Assembly: GCF_003347515.1 (NCBI RefSeq)
Contig: NZ_QEII01000193.1
Location: 1 to 63,353, forward strand
Reading direction: 5' to 3'
Origin: Rhodoferax ferrireducens
GTDB lineage: Bacteria; Pseudomonadota; Gammaproteobacteria; Burkholderiales; Burkholderiaceae_C
Length of the DNA stretch: 63,353 bases
The notes under the pieces were generated by a model that saw only the letters and a program-made list of their open reading frames with translations, ran no database searches and was not told where the DNA came from. Shown one piece after another: positions 51,486-61,188 of this stretch. The first letter of the stretch is position 1. The number at the start of each line of letters is the position of its first letter. The translations under genes were made by a program, and so were the position numbers.

Positions 51486-52418
51486 ATGGATAACATCAAC
51501 CCACCCATGGAACAATTGAATCCCAACGATCTATTGATATTTGCCCGCGTAGCCGAGTTGGGCAGCTTCAGTCGCGCGGCGGACCGGATGGGCTTACCCA
51601 AATCCACCGTCTCGCGTCGCATCACACTGCTCGAGGAATGTCTGGGGGAGCGGCTGATGTTGCGCACCACACGGCGTTTGACGTTCACTGAATTTGGCGT
51701 GAAGTTGCTTGAACACGCTCGTCAAATTGCGGCTGACGTTGATGCGGTAACGGCTTTGACCGAGCATCGCCAGGCTCAACCAACTGGGCGTCTGCGTGTA
51801 TCCATGCCCAGTGAGATCGCTGAGCTGATCCTGCATGACATGCTGGCCGCGTTTGTTGCCATGTATCCGGCGGTGTCGCTGGAGCTCGATCTGTCATCGC
51901 GACGCGTTGACCTGCTGGCGGAAGGTTTCGATGTCGCTTTGCGAATCGGCAAGTTGCCAGACGACGCCTTGCTTGCGGCACGCCGTCTTGCTGATATGAA
52001 AAATGGTCTTTATGCCGCCCCTTCGTACCTTGCCGAGCACGGTGAACTCGCTTCACCAACCGATCTGCAGCAGCACCAGGCGGTGCACCGGCTAGGCCGC
52101 AACGGCGAGGTTGAGCAGTGGAGTCTGGTGAATGGGGAGTTGCATTGGGAGGGCATACCACCGGGGCGGTTTTCTGCCAACTCACCGGGCTTGTTAATTC
52201 GACAGGCTTGCGCCGGCTCCGGCATAGTCTCAGTTCCCGATCTATTTGCCACGGCGCATGTTCGCTCTGGCGAACTTCAGCGTGTATTGTCGGACTGGTG
52301 CATGCCATCGGACACCGCCTGGGCCGTGTTTCCGGGGCGTCGACTTATGCCGACCAAGACGCGTGCATTCATTGACATGCTGCAACAAACGCTGGCCGAA
52401 AAGTTAGAGGGGGCATAA
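51486..52418 (+). CDS. LysR-type regulator divergent from doxX
   Basis: A 310-residue LysR-type protein. The start at 51486 follows GGAAGG at a good distance; an upstream TTG at 51426 is unlikely. The HTH is FARVAELGSFSRAADRMGLPKSTVSRRI, and the effector domain has SRRVDLLAEGFDVALRIG and GSGIVSVPDLFATAHV, the CrgA/QseD subgroup that often responds to quinones or aldehydes. It probably controls the divergent doxX-NmrA-isochorismatase genes. Confidence 0.88.
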   Translation: MDNINPPMEQLNPNDLLIFARVAELGSFSRAADRMGLPKSTVSRRITLLEECLGERLMLRTTRRLTFTEFGVKLLEHARQIAADVDAVTALTEHRQAQPTGRLRVSMPSEIAELILHDMLAAFVAMYPAVSLELDLSSRRVDLLAEGFDVALRIGKLPDDALLAARRLADMKNGLYAAPSYLAEHGELASPTDLQQHQAVHRLGRNGEVEQWSLVNGELHWEGIPPGRFSANSPGLLIRQACAGSGIVSVPDLFATAHVRSGELQRVLSDWCMPSDTAWAVFPGRRLMPTKTRAFIDMLQQTLAEKLEGA

Positions 52419-52455
52419 CTACCGCGCTCAAAATATCGTTTGACGGATAGTAATT

Positions 52456-52636
52456 CAACCGCCTCAGCCGCAGACATGGCTGTTGTGGCGTTGTTTCTCG
52501 CCAGCCCCTTCGCGCGGCTTACGTTAACGGCGCCGAATTGTCCGTTGACGGAGGCATGTCTTCCATGCTGATGGGAGTGATTCTTCACTCCGGCACAGCC
52601 CGTTCCACGCTCATCGCGAACAGCGTTGCGAGCTGA
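52456..52636 (+). pseudogene. Short-chain dehydrogenase C-terminal remnant with frameshift
   Basis: One frame reads TASAADMAVVALFLASPFAR, and after a one-base shift near 52518 another frame reads YVNGAELSVDGGMSSM. Together they match the end of classical SDR enzymes (ADMAAVALFLASP-ASYVNGAELSVDGGM). The rest of the gene is missing. Nothing suggests expression. Confidence 0.65.
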
Positions 52637-52766
52637 CGGCGGGCAATTGCACGATGACCCCCCGTCACCCTGGCACCCCACCCACGGGGTCCGCGATCAG
52701 CTTAGAATGGGCGTCCGCAATAGGCGGAATGCGCAGGCAGTTGTCGACAAGGAGCGCTGACGTCGA

Positions 52767-53731
52767 ATGAACACACTCGGTGCCGCTTGCTACGTCGAGC
52801 GGGTCATCTTCCCGACTCAACTTCCCGTGCACGCGTTCCTCCACTCCGTGCAGACGGCCGACTTTCACCTGCATGCCGCTTTCGAGGTGCTGCTGGTGCT
52901 TTGCGGCCGCGTCATGCTCTACACCGATGCGGGCGAGCAGCGGTTGGAGGCGGGAGACCTGGCGATCATTCATGGCAACCAGCCGCACGCCACTCACGAC
53001 CTGGGCGAAGCCAACGCGGTGCTTGCGCTACACATCGACCCTGCGATCACGCGGCATGACGCGCATTTCTCGCGCCGGCGATTCGACTTGGGCGAGCTGC
53101 GCGCCGATGCCGAGAAGAGCGCGGTACGTCGGCAGTTGCGCGGCTTGGTCGCCCGCATCATGATCGAGTCGCGTGTGAAACGCTCGGCGTGGGAGTTGGA
53201 GGTCGAGTCCTTGGTCCTGCGACTCGTCGCGATGCTGCTGCGCAAGGTGCCCAGCGTGCTCGTCGACGAGGCGCGCGCTTGCTCGATCCGCGTCTGGCCC
53301 GCGTTGCCGAGTACATCCGACGCCATGCCAGCGAGCCTATGTCGATCTCTACCGTCGCGCAGGCACATGGCCTGTCCAGCGGCTACCTGTCGCGTCTGTT
53401 CAAGTCCGAGACTGGGGCGAGCTTCGATAGCTTCATCGGGCACGTACGCCTGCGCCGCTCGCTGGACCTGCTGTCCGGGCCAAAACCTCAGTCCATCACC
53501 GACATTGCGTTGGACTGTGGGTTCCCTAACGTGAAGTCCCTCAACCTTGCCTTCAAGCGGGCGTTCGGCAACACCCCCAGCGCCTGGCACCAAACACGTT
53601 GGGTGTGTTCAGACACACCCGTACCGAGCTACGCCGACGTCGATGAATCCAATGCGATGCGCCTGCTCCATCGATACGCGGACGAGTCTCACGACCTCTC
53701 GCACGGTGCTAGTACAACGGCACGCAATTAA
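52767..53731 (+). pseudogene. AraC-family regulator gene split by a frameshift
   Basis: The first frame (from 52767) encodes an N-terminal cupin-like sensor domain (FHLHAAFEVLLVLCGRVMLY, GDLAIIHGNQPH) up to VDEARA. The frame then changes by one base at about 53265-53285, and the second frame (to 53731) gives RLLDPRLARVAEYIRRHASE, the double HTH STVAQAHGLSSGYLSRLFK and DIALDCGFPNVKSLNLAFKR, and a short tail. Read together the product would be a normal ~320-residue AraC regulator. As written the DNA-binding half is not in frame with the start. A sequencing error in the GC-rich stretch cannot be excluded. Confidence 0.78.
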
Positions 53732-53737
53732 CGAAAC

Positions 53738-54890
53738 ATGAATATACTCCAAATGTCGCTATCGGCATACCTTGGAGTAGTCATGCGTCAGACAGAACTG
53801 AACTTGAGCGAGGAAGATCGCTCGACTATCGAAGCAATTCGCAGCAAAGGGGTGCATCAGGCGCGCGAGGTCAATCGCGCCCATGTGCTGTCATGCCTGG
53901 ACCGCAACATTCCAGAATCGCAGATCAAGGCAGTGCTTGGCATTGGCCGCACTTCCGTGTGGCGTGCTCGCGCCGCCTACTTGCAAGGCGGGGTGGAGTT
54001 GGCAGTGTTCGATGTGCAGCGCTCAGGACGCCCGCGCCAGTACGACAGCAACGCCGAGGCGCGTGTGATCGCCTTGGCCTGCTCAGCACCGCCCAAGGGA
54101 CGCCAGCGCTGGACCATGGTCGAGCTCGAACGCGCCGCTCGTCAAGAGCCTGGCATGCAATCCGTGAGCCGGGAAACCGTGCGCCGCATGCTCAAAAAAA
54201 CGACCTCAAGCCCTGGCGCCGGGTAATGTGGTGCATTGGGGCGCTGACCGAGGAGTACCGTGCCCGAATGTATGCCCTGCTCGAACTATGCGCGCGGCCA
54301 ATATCCAAAACCGAGCCGGTCATATGCGTCTACGAGAAAGGCCTGCAACTTATCGCCCATAGCCGACCTCCATTGGCCATGGCGGCGAACAGCCCAAGCA
54401 AGCATGACTACGAGTACGTACGCAACGGCACCACCAATCTGTTCGTGGCTGTCGAGCCCAAGGCGGGACAGCGAATCGTATCCGTCACCGAGCGTCGAGA
54501 AAAGGTTGACTTCGTCGCCTTCATCAAAGGACTGCTCACTAGCGTGTATGCCAAGGCAAGACGAATTCACTTGGTGCTCGATAACCTGGACACGCACTTC
54601 AGAAAGTGCTTTGACGATGTGCTGGGCAGTCGTGCGGCCGCCAAGATCCTGCGTCGCGTGGAGTTTCACTACACCCCAAAGCACGCGAGCTGGCTGAAGA
54701 TGGCGGAAATGGAGATTGGCATTCTGAGTCGCCAATGCCTGGATCGGCGCATTGCCGATCTCGAATTGCTGGAGTCCGAGGTTGCTGCCTGGCAGCAAAC
54801 CCGCAACGAGGAAAAGTGGACCATCGAGTGAAACTTTACCCGACAAGACGCCGACCATAAACTATGGTCGTAATTATGTTTTAAAACTTG
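53738..54890 (+). mobile_element. IS630-family element, inactive
   Basis: The transposase starts at 53783 (MRQTELNLSEEDRSTIEAI). Its N-terminal HTH part ends in frame at 54226, while the DDE part continues in the -1 frame from NDLKPWRRV, joining at the A7 run at 54194-54200. Such a run could serve programmed -1 frameshifting. In the catalytic part the first Asp is changed: ICVYEKGLQLIAHS where relatives have IC(I/V)DEKSLQLIAHS. The second Asp in LVLDNLDTHF and the Glu in MAEMEIGILS remain. A TGA at 54829 replaces the Trp codon of the usual EWKFTRQDA end, and FTRQDADHK can be read just beyond it. The element is therefore dead. Clear terminal repeats were not found. Confidence 0.85.
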
Positions 54891-55089
54891 CGTGTTAACT
54901 TACTTGGTTTTGGCGCCCGGCGGGCGGCCCGGTTGCACACATGGTGCCGTGCCGCCTGAGGCCAGACGACGTCGGCTTGCGCCGCAGCTCAAACGCGGTG
55001 GTCTTGACCGCCTTCTGCTTGTCGCCGATAAGACGAACCGGGCAGTTGCTGAAGGTGCGGCGATACGCAAATCCATACGCCTTGCACCA
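54891..55089. other. Unassigned stretch between the IS630 element and the ATPase gene
   Basis: About 200 bases with GC-rich sequence. A minus-strand frame reads AYGFAYRRTFSNCPVRLIGD and then KQKAVKTTAFELRRKP, but it has no start codon or match I recognise. It may be the tail of a gene lost when the IS630 element arrived. Confidence 0.3.
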
Positions 55090-56278
55090 TCAGCCGGGTG
55101 TAAAATCGGGAATCGCGCGGATCATGAATTCATCAAAAAGTGGCACAGTAAACGCCATATCTCCGTGTGCCGGGCTGTAAATCATTCCTTTTTTGATGAG
55201 CTTGGCGCGTACCGGGCCTATGCCTTTCACCGTCATGTTCAGGGCCGTCGCAGTATCACCGGTGCGGTGGCTGCCAGGACCCAGATGGGCCATCGCCCGC
55301 AAAAAAATTTTTCTCACCGGGCGTCAGTCGGTCATACCGGACCCGGAAAAAATTCTTATCCAGCCGTCGGGTCACCTCTCGTGTTGCGTTTTGGACGATC
55401 TCCAAGGTGACCGGACTCGCCGCTGTCATATTCCATGATTGGTAGCCCCACTCCTGAATGAAATAAGGGTAGCCATGGGTCAGGCGGAACACCTCCTTGA
55501 GTGCATCATTCTCAAATTCAACCCCGACATGGCGTGCCGGCTCGCGCAGTGCCTTGGTCGCATCGACCTCGGACAGCGCCCCAATGTCCGGGAAGTTAAA
55601 TAATCGCTCGGCGTAGGACTTCGATTCGCCAGCCATACCAGGGAGTACCGGCAAGCCCGCAGCCAGCAGCACCAGCGGCAATTGCTTTTGCTGCATCTTG
55701 TGCATGGCCATGATGAGGGCGCCCAGTTCCTTTTGGCTAAGGTACTGGATTTCGTCCACCAAGATGGCCACCGCCGTCTGCCGCTCAAGCGCTGCCTCGG
55801 CAATGGCCACAAACAAGTTTGGCAGGTCGACTTCGAGATCCCCGCTGTCGGCAGTGCCTTTGGCGGGTTCGATGTCCAGGCCCAAGGCCACATCGTTGAC
55901 CGTCAATTTAATGCTGCCGATAAAACTGCGCAATACCGCTAATCCACGTTTGACCTTGTCGCCAGCGCCGGCCACCCGATCCAATTCAAAAAGCAAACCA
56001 CGCAGCACCGGATAAATGAGTTCGCCCAGTGGCTTGTCCTCATGCGCTTCAATCAGGATCGTTTGATAACCGGCAGCTTTCTCCATTCGCTCGATTTCGT
56101 TCAGAAGCACGGTCTTGCCAACACCGCGCAATCCGGTCAGCAGAAAGCTCTTTTCCGATCGTTTTTGTTTCACGCGCCCCAGCAGAATGCGTGCCTGCTC
56201 CAGTAACGGGTCGCGCCCAACCAGCTCGGGAGGGGGCGCACCGGCACCGGGTAAAAACGGGCTATTGATCGGCTCCAT
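55090..56278 (-). pseudogene. AAA (orc1/cdc6-like, AAA_16) ATPase gene with a homopolymer frameshift
   Basis: The main frame (56278 to 55256) starts MEPINSPFLPGAGAPPPELVGRD and has Walker A TGLRGVGKTVLLNEIE, Walker B AVAILVDEIQYLSQKE and a sensor-like LLAAGLPVLPGM. It ends with the nonsense tail AGDGPSGSWQPPHR. A second frame (55317 to 55090) continues the family sequence: FLRAMAHLGPGSHRTGD, MTVKGIGPVRAKLIKKGMIY and MAFTVPLFDEFM, a C-terminal winged helix. The switch lies at an A5T7 run at about 55302-55313. Full length would be about 395 residues. It may be a true frameshift, a slippage-controlled gene or a sequencing error. Function is unknown; such ATPases occur as lone genes in mobile regions. 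Confidence 0.8.
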
Positions 56279-56422
56279 TCAGGTCGTTCTCTATCAATAG
56301 AAACGACGCAAAAGTGTCCAACTCCAACCCGAAACACCTTCATCACGTCATCCCCAGTGGTTGATGCGCTTGCCGGCGCTGCGGCCGGACTCGGGCTGGG
56401 GTCGAAAGGGAGGGATCCGCAG

Positions 56423-57082
56423 TCAAGTCTTGGACTGGGCCGGCGGTAGCAGCATTGCCAACAACTTGCGGTGCGTATCCTTCACGGCCTGCACTTCTCC
56501 CGCCGCCTTCTCTTTTCCCAAAACCATCTGCGCAACGGCCGCATAGACGAGCGGGGCCATCACCAAGCTGAAATGCTCGGTCAGCGGGCTCGGATTCAGC
56601 TTTCCTTCGGCGACGAACCGATCAACGAGCGCCTGGCGATCCACACGCGCCTGCATGTTCGCGGCACTCCATTTGGCGAGCAGATGCGGAACACGATGGC
56701 CTTCCGTGATAAGAAGTCTGGCAATCGCGATCGTGTCGTCGGTCAGAGCAGCGTAGCCGGATTCAACGAGACGTTCTACAAACTCTTCGGCATTCGGCAC
56801 GTCCTGCATCCAACTCAAGCTTTCCTGGGAGCGCGCCATGAGGCCCTCAAGGAGCGTCTCGAACATATTGTCCTTGTCGGTGAAGTGAACGTAGATGTTT
56901 GACTTCACGGTACCCGCTCTGCGAGCGATCTTTGAGATGCTCGCGGCTGTAAAACCCAACGCGTTGAACTCGACCAGCGCCGCTGCAAGGATCTGCTCGC
57001 GGCGAACCTCGGGGGCCAGTCGTGTCCTTTTCTTCTTGGGTTCAAGCCGGGGGGCTGGGGCTACGGAATCTGTTTTCTTCAT
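56423..57082 (-). CDS. TetR/AcrR-family repressor
   Basis: A 219-residue TetR-type regulator. The start at 57082 gives a basic N-terminal arm MKKTDSVAPAPRLEPKKKR and the HTH EQILAAALVEFNALGFTAASISKIARRAGTVKSNIYVHF (landmark pieces). The C-terminal ligand domain ends VAQMVLGKEKAAGEVQAVKD. The longer frame upstream is an artefact of the IS6-type remnant. It closely resembles the broken TetR gene at 61189-61815 (same arm, RLPPEV against RLAPEV, YVHFADKD against YVHFTDKD), so both probably recognise related operators, such as those at 60986-61040. The genes it controls are not certain; the MipA and lipase genes are candidates. Confidence 0.9.
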   Translation of the reverse strand: MKKTDSVAPAPRLEPKKKRTRLAPEVRREQILAAALVEFNALGFTAASISKIARRAGTVKSNIYVHFTDKDNMFETLLEGLMARSQESLSWMQDVPNAEEFVERLVESGYAALTDDTIAIARLLITEGHRVPHLLAKWSAANMQARVDRQALVDRFVAEGKLNPSPLTEHFSLVMAPLVYAAVAQMVLGKEKAAGEVQAVKDTHRKLLAMLLPPAQSKT

Positions 57083-57215
57083 GCCATCGCTGTAAGTGAG
57101 TGCCCTGCAGCAACACTGCGCATAGCGCCCATGATTGCTGTTGGCTCGATTAAACCGTTGGCGTCGTTCTTGCCACTCTTTCCGGTTCTGTTGCAGTAAG
57201 CATAAACGACAATCT

Positions 57216-57845
57216 GAGCCATGCTTGATTTCCGCCAAAGTCTGATCAACAGCACGCTGCACCAGGTCCTCAAACGGCTTCACTACCCTCTGGAAGTCAC
57301 GATTCATCGCTGGGCGATCAAGGTTCTGCCGGTTCTGGCCGCCGTGTATCCGCCGGCGCAAGCGCCCCGTGGGTAGAAGCTGGCGCATGGAGGAGACCTA
57401 CATCAAGGTTTCAGGCCAGTGGACATATCTCTATCGCGCCGTCGATCGTGCCGGAGATACGCTGGATTTTTTGCTCACCGCCAAGCGCGATTTGGCTGTA
57501 ACCCGGCGGCTCTCGGAGCTCGCCATCAACCGGCACGACGTGCCAGGGAAGATCACCATCGACAAGAGCGGCGCCAACACGGCCGCCATTGAAAGCGTCA
57601 AGGCCGACGCCAGTGTCGAGATCCTGATGCTGCGCCAGAACAAGTATCTCAACCACATCGTCGAACAGCCCCCCCGGGCCATCAAGCGGATCACCCGAGC
57701 GATGCGGGGATTCACGTCATTCTGCAGCGCCGGGATCATCATTGCAGGAATCGAGACCATGCACATGATTCACAAGGGACAGCTGGATTGTCCCGGTGGC
57801 CAACTCGTGTCTGCTGCCACCCAGTTCTACAGCCTTGCGGTTTGA
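57216..57845 (+). mobile_element. IS6-family transposase remnant
   Basis: The first part reads TIHRWAIKVLPVLAAVY, then a one-base shift near 57345 leads to RRRKRPVGRSWRMEETYIKV and the frame 57369-57845 with QWTYLYRAVDRAGDTLDFLLTAKRD, KITIDKSGANTAAIESVKAD and IVEQPPRAIKRITRAM. These are IS6/IS26-type DDE transposase sequences (relatives have IVEQDHRAIKR, so the catalytic region DH became PP). The N-terminal HTH is missing. It is an inactive remnant, and the lipase gene begins its 3' end 41 bases beyond. Confidence 0.85.
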
Positions 57846-57885
57846 TCACAAGTCGAACCGTCCAGCTATTTTTGTCCCGACTCCA

Positions 57886-59805
57886 TTATCGCAAAATCGC
57901 CTCATGCAGTATGCGCCGGATCTCGGCCGTGGCTGGCGCACTGTTCTGCACGCGATGCCCGGACAGTATGACCAGTTCCGATTCCGCGCCCGGCAGATGC
58001 GCACTCCGGTAAGGCACCAGCCCGTCGTCGGAGTCGGCGAGCGAGATCACTGGGTCGGACCGCGCGATGATCGAGTTGTAATGCACCGCTGGAGAGATCG
58101 GCAGGTCGGCGACCGCGCGCACAAAAGGATCGTTCTCGTCCAGGTTGTCAATGCTGTTGGGCAATCGAATCTTTGTGATGTCCAGGTCCGCGTCGCGCGC
58201 GACCGCAGCGAGGTCTTCCATCAGCGTGACCGGAAGCTGGATCAGGCTTGACAGCCAGCGCGCCGGCTGACGACCGGCCGATGGCGTGCCGCGATGCGGC
58301 GTAGCGATGAAGATGGCTCGCGTCACCGCAGGCAACGGCTCGAAACGCACGACGGAGTCGAGCCGCTTCAATATCCGGTCGCGGCGTTCAGGCGGGATGT
58401 CCTGCACGGTGATCAGGTTCGAGATCTCCTGGTCAGCGGTGGACACCATCAGCCGCGCGATGATGCCGCCCAGGCTATGGCCGATCACGACGAGATCGCG
58501 CGACGCAGGGGCCTGGCCGGTCGGGTCGAATTGCGCGAGGGTCTGGGTCAGCGCGTCACGGATCGCTGCGTGGCTCAGCGCGGTCGGGATGTTGGTTGGA
58601 TAGTAGACCTGCCACACTTGATACTGCTGGCGCAACACGTCGTCGCCGACGATCTCGTTGGCCAGATCGGCCCACGCCTCGGGGCTGCTGGCCAGGCCGT
58701 GCAGCATCACAATGATTCGACGCTGGGGATCGTAGGGCTGCATCAGGTACACGTGCGGGCGTTTGATGCCACGCGCGCCGTGGCCGAAGAACGTGCTCAA
58801 CGACTGCCCCGAGAAGCCAGAGCGCGCGAGCCACAAGCCATAGCCGGCCGTGAAGTTGGCCGCCAGCGGCACGCTCCTGTGCCCCAGCACTGCGCTCGCC
58901 TCGCGATAGGGGTCATGGACACTGAATGTCGCCTCGCGCGTGGTTAGCACGTCTCCCAGGTCGTCGCCATTGAACCGCAGCAGCACTGTGATCGGCGGCG
59001 CCGGCATCTCGCTCCACACCTGCGAAGCCACCGGATTCATGGCAGTCTCTGCCTCTCGATCATGGACATGCTCCGGTGCGGATTCCCGGTCCATGACCGC
59101 AACCAACTCGGCACCCAAGCCCTCTCGGCGATAGATGCTGCGCAGGCCGCGAAACGACAGGGCCGCGGCGGGCAACAGCTCGCGCGCCATCGACGGTTGG
59201 CCGGAAGCACGCACGCTGGGAGCGCTCACGTGCAGTGTCCAACCAACACGGTGCAGTTCGCGGCCGCGAAGATCAGTGTCGTCCCGAGAGCGCGACGCGA
59301 ACATCTGCGTGGCGACCTGTTGCACGGCCTGGTTGTACCAGTCGCGCACCTGGACGTGACGCTCCTTGACGGCATCTTGCGCTACGCCGGGGTCGGTGAA
59401 GACGAGGTAGGCGTAGGCATACCGGGCGACCTCGAACCATGCTTTGAGCCGGGCATCGCCACTCAGTGTCCGCGCATGCGCCAGCCACAGCTCGGACAGC
59501 GCCGACAGGCGTCGCGGTTCATCGATCCCGCGCGTGTCGGCCAGACTCTCGATGCAGGCGTACCCTGACTGGGCACGTGGCCCGCCGTTGAGCCCTGCGA
59601 CCCGCGTCGCTTCGCGGGTCGCAGGGCTCAACTCCTGCTGCACGAGCACGTCGCCGCGCCCGGGCGCAACGTAGCGCTCGGTGCTGATGGGCTCCAGTTC
59701 GACGGCCGGGCGGAACTCGCGCAAGACCGAGCAGCCATTTAACGATAACAATGCTGCGGCGGCTAGGCACAGCGCCACCCGGCGCAGAACCGTACTTGTC
59801 ACCAT
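57886..59805 (-). CDS. Large lipoprotein alpha/beta hydrolase (lipase-like)
   Basis: A 639-residue exported protein. A lipoprotein signal with lipobox LNGC gives Cys25 as the lipidated residue. Residues 30-350 are a domain of unknown function, rich in helices. From about 355 there is an alpha/beta hydrolase: IIVMLHGLASSPEAWADL as the oxyanion region, the nucleophile Ser444 in VVIGHSLGGIIARL, a possible acid near DSDDGLVPY and the His in LSGHRVQNS. The fold suggests a lipase or esterase anchored in the outer membrane. It is followed by the MipA gene upstream (gap 18 bases) and both are likely co-transcribed. An unusual perfect 20-base inverted repeat lies within codons 58-73. Confidence 0.87.
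   Translation of the reverse strand: MVTSTVLRRVALCLAAAALLSLNGCSVLREFRPAVELEPISTERYVAPGRGDVLVQQELSPATREATRVAGLNGGPRAQSGYACIESLADTRGIDEPRRLSALSELWLAHARTLSGDARLKAWFEVARYAYAYLVFTDPGVAQDAVKERHVQVRDWYNQAVQQVATQMFASRSRDDTDLRGRELHRVGWTLHVSAPSVRASGQPSMARELLPAAALSFRGLRSIYRREGLGAELVAVMDRESAPEHVHDREAETAMNPVASQVWSEMPAPPITVLLRFNGDDLGDVLTTREATFSVHDPYREASAVLGHRSVPLAANFTAGYGLWLARSGFSGQSLSTFFGHGARGIKRPHVYLMQPYDPQRRIIVMLHGLASSPEAWADLANEIVGDDVLRQQYQVWQVYYPTNIPTALSHAAIRDALTQTLAQFDPTGQAPASRDLVVIGHSLGGIIARLMVSTADQEISNLITVQDIPPERRDRILKRLDSVVRFEPLPAVTRAIFIATPHRGTPSAGRQPARWLSSLIQLPVTLMEDLAAVARDADLDITKIRLPNSIDNLDENDPFVRAVADLPISPAVHYNSIIARSDPVISLADSDDGLVPYRSAHLPGAESELVILSGHRVQNSAPATAEIRRILHEAILR
59587..59632. repeat. 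Perfect 20-base inverted repeat inside the lipase gene
   Basis: The arm at 59587-59606 (starting GTTGAGCCCTGCGACC) is the exact reverse complement of the arm at 59613-59632, with a 6-base loop TCGCTT. The stem is very GC-rich. It encodes residues about 58-73 (SPATREATRVAGLN) of the hydrolase and keeps the frame. It could be an inserted repeat or a strong translation or transcription pause. Confidence 0.85.
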
Positions 59806-59823
59806 GTTGGGAACACCCCCAGG

Positions 59824-60660
59824 TCAGAAGCGATAGAAGTAGCCGATACCGACCCCGTACTGGGTGTCCTTCTCGACCAGGGGACTGTTCGTGATCGCGC
59901 TGCCCATACGCGTGGCCCCCATATCGAGGAACACGGCATGCTTGGGAGCCACCCGCCAGTCGATGCGCATGCCGATCTCGGTGTTCACAGTGGATTCACC
60001 CTGGTAGCCAAGGCGTCCCGCAAGCGCCTCACCCGGCGTCACACCGTAGTAGTAGTCCACATATTTTTTGTCGACCCATTCGGCCGCCAGCCGTGGCGTG
60101 AAACCAAACGAGCCCGCCGCGAAGCGACGGTCGATCTGCAGCTTGGCGCGGGTGCCCTTGCTGTTGCCCATCGCGTCGCCGAGCACTTCGGCCGACAGGT
60201 TAGCGATACCGGTGCGCCAGGTGGCTGCGCCGCCCACCCAGAAGCTGCTGTCGCGGTCAACCATGCCCTGAAGGAAGGGGGAATCGCTGGCCTCGTAACC
60301 TTCGCCAACGAATCGCCCACGCAGTCGAAACGAAACCGGCCCCAGCGAGGGCAGCTTCACGTCCACGCCAGGACCGAACACGTGGACATACTTGTTCTCA
60401 AAGGTGAGCAGCGGCAGGCCACTCGCCTTGCTGTCGAAATCGCGATAGACCTTTTTGTTGATGCCTCCCGCCACACCGATGGCCCACTTGGAGTCGCCGC
60501 TTTCGGATTCCGTCGTGCCTTGATCGGGTGAAGTCGTCTTCGTGCCCGCCGTTTGGGCCGACGCGGATGCCATCGACAAGGTACCGGCAACAAGGAGCGC
60601 CAAAGCGGCAGGCATCGTTCGTACAGGCTTGGGGGTAAGAGCAGTGAAAAGAGATGTCAT
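59824..60660 (-). CDS. MipA/OmpV-family outer-membrane protein
   Basis: A 278-residue protein starting MTSLFTALTPKPVRTMPAAL at the ATG at 60660 (a TTG at 60666 is ignored), with a signal peptide ending SASA. The mature part is of the MipA/OmpV type: WAIGVAGGINKKVYRDFDSK, VSFRLRGRFVGEGYEASDSPF, FTPRLAAEWVDKKYVDYYYGV and a C-terminal strand GVGIGYFYRF ending in Phe. The family forms small outer-membrane barrels, some linked to drug resistance or to scaffolding of murein enzymes. It precedes the lipase gene in one unit. The TetR-like operators at 60986-61040 are 326 bases upstream. Confidence 0.88.
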   Translation of the reverse strand: MTSLFTALTPKPVRTMPAALALLVAGTLSMASASAQTAGTKTTSPDQGTTESESGDSKWAIGVAGGINKKVYRDFDSKASGLPLLTFENKYVHVFGPGVDVKLPSLGPVSFRLRGRFVGEGYEASDSPFLQGMVDRDSSFWVGGAATWRTGIANLSAEVLGDAMGNSKGTRAKLQIDRRFAAGSFGFTPRLAAEWVDKKYVDYYYGVTPGEALAGRLGYQGESTVNTEIGMRIDWRVAPKHAVFLDMGATRMGSAITNSPLVEKDTQYGVGIGYFYRF

Positions 60661-60985
60661 AGTCAATCATCCAAAAAGAGAAGAAGAAAACCGCCACGAT
60701 CCAGAATCGGGCGCTGCGGCGTTTGAGCAGTCATCGCACCGGCGAAGGGCGCGGGACACCCCCCCTTTCTGGTAGATGCCCCAGTGCCGCAACAGCAACA
60801 CCTAGCTCGCCCTTTGTCTCTTCGCTTGCCACCATACCCGGACGAGACCGAGCGGCGCGACCGCGCAACAAGAACTGTCCTGGTTTTGTATGCATGCGTA
60901 GAGCCATGGGTTGGTTGTCGATACGGCCCAGCATGTCCCTTCAGCCCCGGCTGACAGCTCTGCCAATGGACTCGGAGAAAAATTA
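60661..60985. other. Control region upstream of the MipA gene
   Basis: 325 bases without a gene. It separates the MipA start from the TetR-type operators at 60986-61040. The stretch reads GC-rich and holds no convincing sigma-70 promoter by eye. The MipA-lipase promoter should lie here. Confidence 0.45.
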
Positions 60986-61040
60986 TAATGACCGATCGTT
61001 CGTTAGTGATTGTACAAGACTAATGAACGATCGAACATTA
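60986..61040. promoter_or_regulatory. Two TetR-type operators
   Basis: TAATGACCGATCGTTCGTTA at 60986-61005 and TAATGAACGATCGAACATTA at 61021-61040, 35 bases apart start to start. Both fit the pattern TAATGA-N2-GAT-N-GTTC-N-TTA closely, and the core CGATCG is palindromic. They precede the broken tetR (61189) and the divergent MipA gene (60660), as expected for an autoregulated repressor. Confidence 0.8.
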
Positions 61041-61188
61041 AATATTCGCCGACAGCATCCACCCTCCCCCAGAAACGGGCACAGGTGAGTCCCATCGCCC
61101 TCTGGGCCAGCCGAACGTCTTGCCGGCGCTGGCCCCATTGGTAACTTGGCCCAGCGCCTATCGGGCACACTGTCACAAAAAGGCTCCC

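Noticed and set aside
53738..53782. Start at 53738 for the IS630 transposase
   Set aside because: The first 15 residues are not family-like and MRQTELNLSEED at 53783 matches known N-termini.
54941..55410. Plus-strand open frames opposite the ATPase 3' end
   Set aside because: They are antisense to a frame with clear family similarity and have no features of their own.
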